Shown here: piece by piece, positions 5,913-6,282 of the stretch
How positions within the stretch are numbered: the stretch's first letter is position 1
Layout of the letters: each line of letters begins with the position of its first letter
Source: an uncultured Thiotrichaceae bacterium
GTDB taxonomy: Bacteria; Pseudomonadota; Gammaproteobacteria; Thiotrichales; Thiotrichaceae
Direction: 5' to 3'
Assembly (NCBI GenBank): GCA_902727945.1
Contig: CACVAV010000183.1
Location: forward strand, 1 to 6,282
DNA length: 6,282 bases
The notes under the pieces: generated by a model
Database searches by the model: none
What the model was told of the DNA's origin: nothing
The model's input: the letters and a program-made list of their open reading frames with translations, nothing else
Made by a program: the position numbers and the translations under genes

Positions 5913-5952
5913 CAGATGAGTTGCTACAAATTAATCTTCAGCAACTCGTCTG
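5913..5952. terminator. Hairpin between convergent tolC and GlyGly-CTERM gene
   Basis: CAGATGAGTTGCT (5913-5925) pairs with AGCAACTCGTCTG (5940-5952) across a 14-base AT-rich loop: thirteen pairs, one of them a wobble or mismatch depending on strand. It starts 12 bases after the tolC stop and ends 30 bases past the stop of the convergent gene. A proper T-run is absent on both strands, so efficient intrinsic termination is doubtful. It may instead be a 3'-end stability hairpin or act with Rho. Confidence 0.55.
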
Positions 5953-5982
5953 ATCCATTCGATCCATTACCTCAAAAAATGG

Positions 5983-6282
5983 TCAGCACTTACGCTTAAA
6001 CCAGCGCAGACCTAATATACCCAACATGCCTAATAAACCCACCGGAAAACTTCCGCCACCACCGCCCTTACCTGGCACGGTAATAACCACCTGTTTACTA
6101 TCCGATAAGCCGACATCATCAGTAACGTTTAACTGAAACACCAACTGGCTGTCGGAGCGAACAGCAGCCGGAGTGGTAAATGTTGCCATAGCCTTATCGG
6201 AATCCGTTAATGCCACATCCGGGCCGGAAACCTGCTCCCACCGGTAACGGGTAATCTTACCGCCATAGGCATCATCAGAACT
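5983..6282 (-). CDS. C-terminal part of a PKD/REJ-like surface protein with GlyGly-CTERM tail (partial)
   Basis: Ninety-nine residues and a TGA stop (5985-5983) are visible; the frame stays open through the right edge, so the 5' part is missing. An apparent GTG start at 6216 is internal to the open frame and is not a real start. The visible N-terminal half resembles the end of a PKD/REJ-like immunoglobulin-fold domain: GGKITRYRWEQVSGPDVAL, then ATFTTPAA, LVFQLNVTDDVGLSDS and VVITV. A glycine run follows (GKGGGGGSFP), then a short hydrophobic segment (VGLLGMLGILGL) and a basic end (RWFKRKC). That three-part tail is the GlyGly-CTERM signal, which rhombosortase cleaves in type II-secreting bacteria before surface attachment or release. 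The rest of the protein, perhaps an enzyme or adhesin, cannot be inferred. The cysteine as last residue is unusual. Confidence 0.85.
   Translation of the reverse strand, partial: SSDDAYGGKITRYRWEQVSGPDVALTDSDKAMATFTTPAAVRSDSQLVFQLNVTDDVGLSDSKQVVITVPGKGGGGGSFPVGLLGMLGILGLRWFKRKC

Noticed and set aside
5952..5968. GATCCATT direct repeat, two copies nine bases apart
   Set aside because: It is too short and only two copies; it may be chance and has no evident partner elsewhere in the window.

Overview
The window looks like chromosomal DNA from a sulfur-oxidising gammaproteobacterium. The evidence is a complete soxB (periplasmic thiosulfate oxidation), a pcm-like/rhodanese/tolC cluster of proteobacterial type, and the end of a surface protein with a GlyGly-CTERM sorting tail, a signal found mainly in gammaproteobacteria with type II secretion. 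Base composition looks roughly balanced (not counted). The genus cannot be fixed from this sequence alone.

Layout. Bases 1-95 hold the end of an upstream region that cannot be assigned. Positions 96-2606 are a plus-strand sulfur-oxidation pair: a secreted DsrE-family protein, an intercistronic hairpin, then soxB with a twin-arginine signal. A strong hairpin with A- and T-tracts on its two sides (2628-2673) closes this block. It can also serve the convergent minus-strand gene at 2717-3091, a small secreted Kazal-like cysteine-rich protein. From 3184 the plus strand carries a methyltransferase of the protein-L-isoaspartate O-methyltransferase family and a single-domain rhodanese overlapping it by one base. 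A tolC gene (4278-5900) follows, with its own extended -10 promoter inside a perfect 11-bp inverted repeat. A hairpin at 5913-5952 separates tolC from a convergent minus-strand gene whose 5' part lies outside the window. Its visible end is a PKD/REJ-like domain plus a GlyGly-CTERM tail.

How the genes fit together. SoxB hydrolytically releases sulfate from the SoxYZ carrier, and the periplasmic DsrE-like protein beside it plausibly handles sulfane sulfur in the same compartment. The methyltransferase and rhodanese are translationally coupled and lead into tolC, the outer-membrane channel for efflux and type I secretion. Why those two enzymes sit there is not explained by known TolC biology. 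The most notable features are the operator-like repeat around the tolC promoter, the Gln/Arg-rich TolC tail built by an in-frame 54-bp repeat, and the altered substrate-site motif of the methyltransferase. There is no sign of a CRISPR array, insertion sequence, tRNA or rRNA, and no intergenic stretch exceeds 300 bases.
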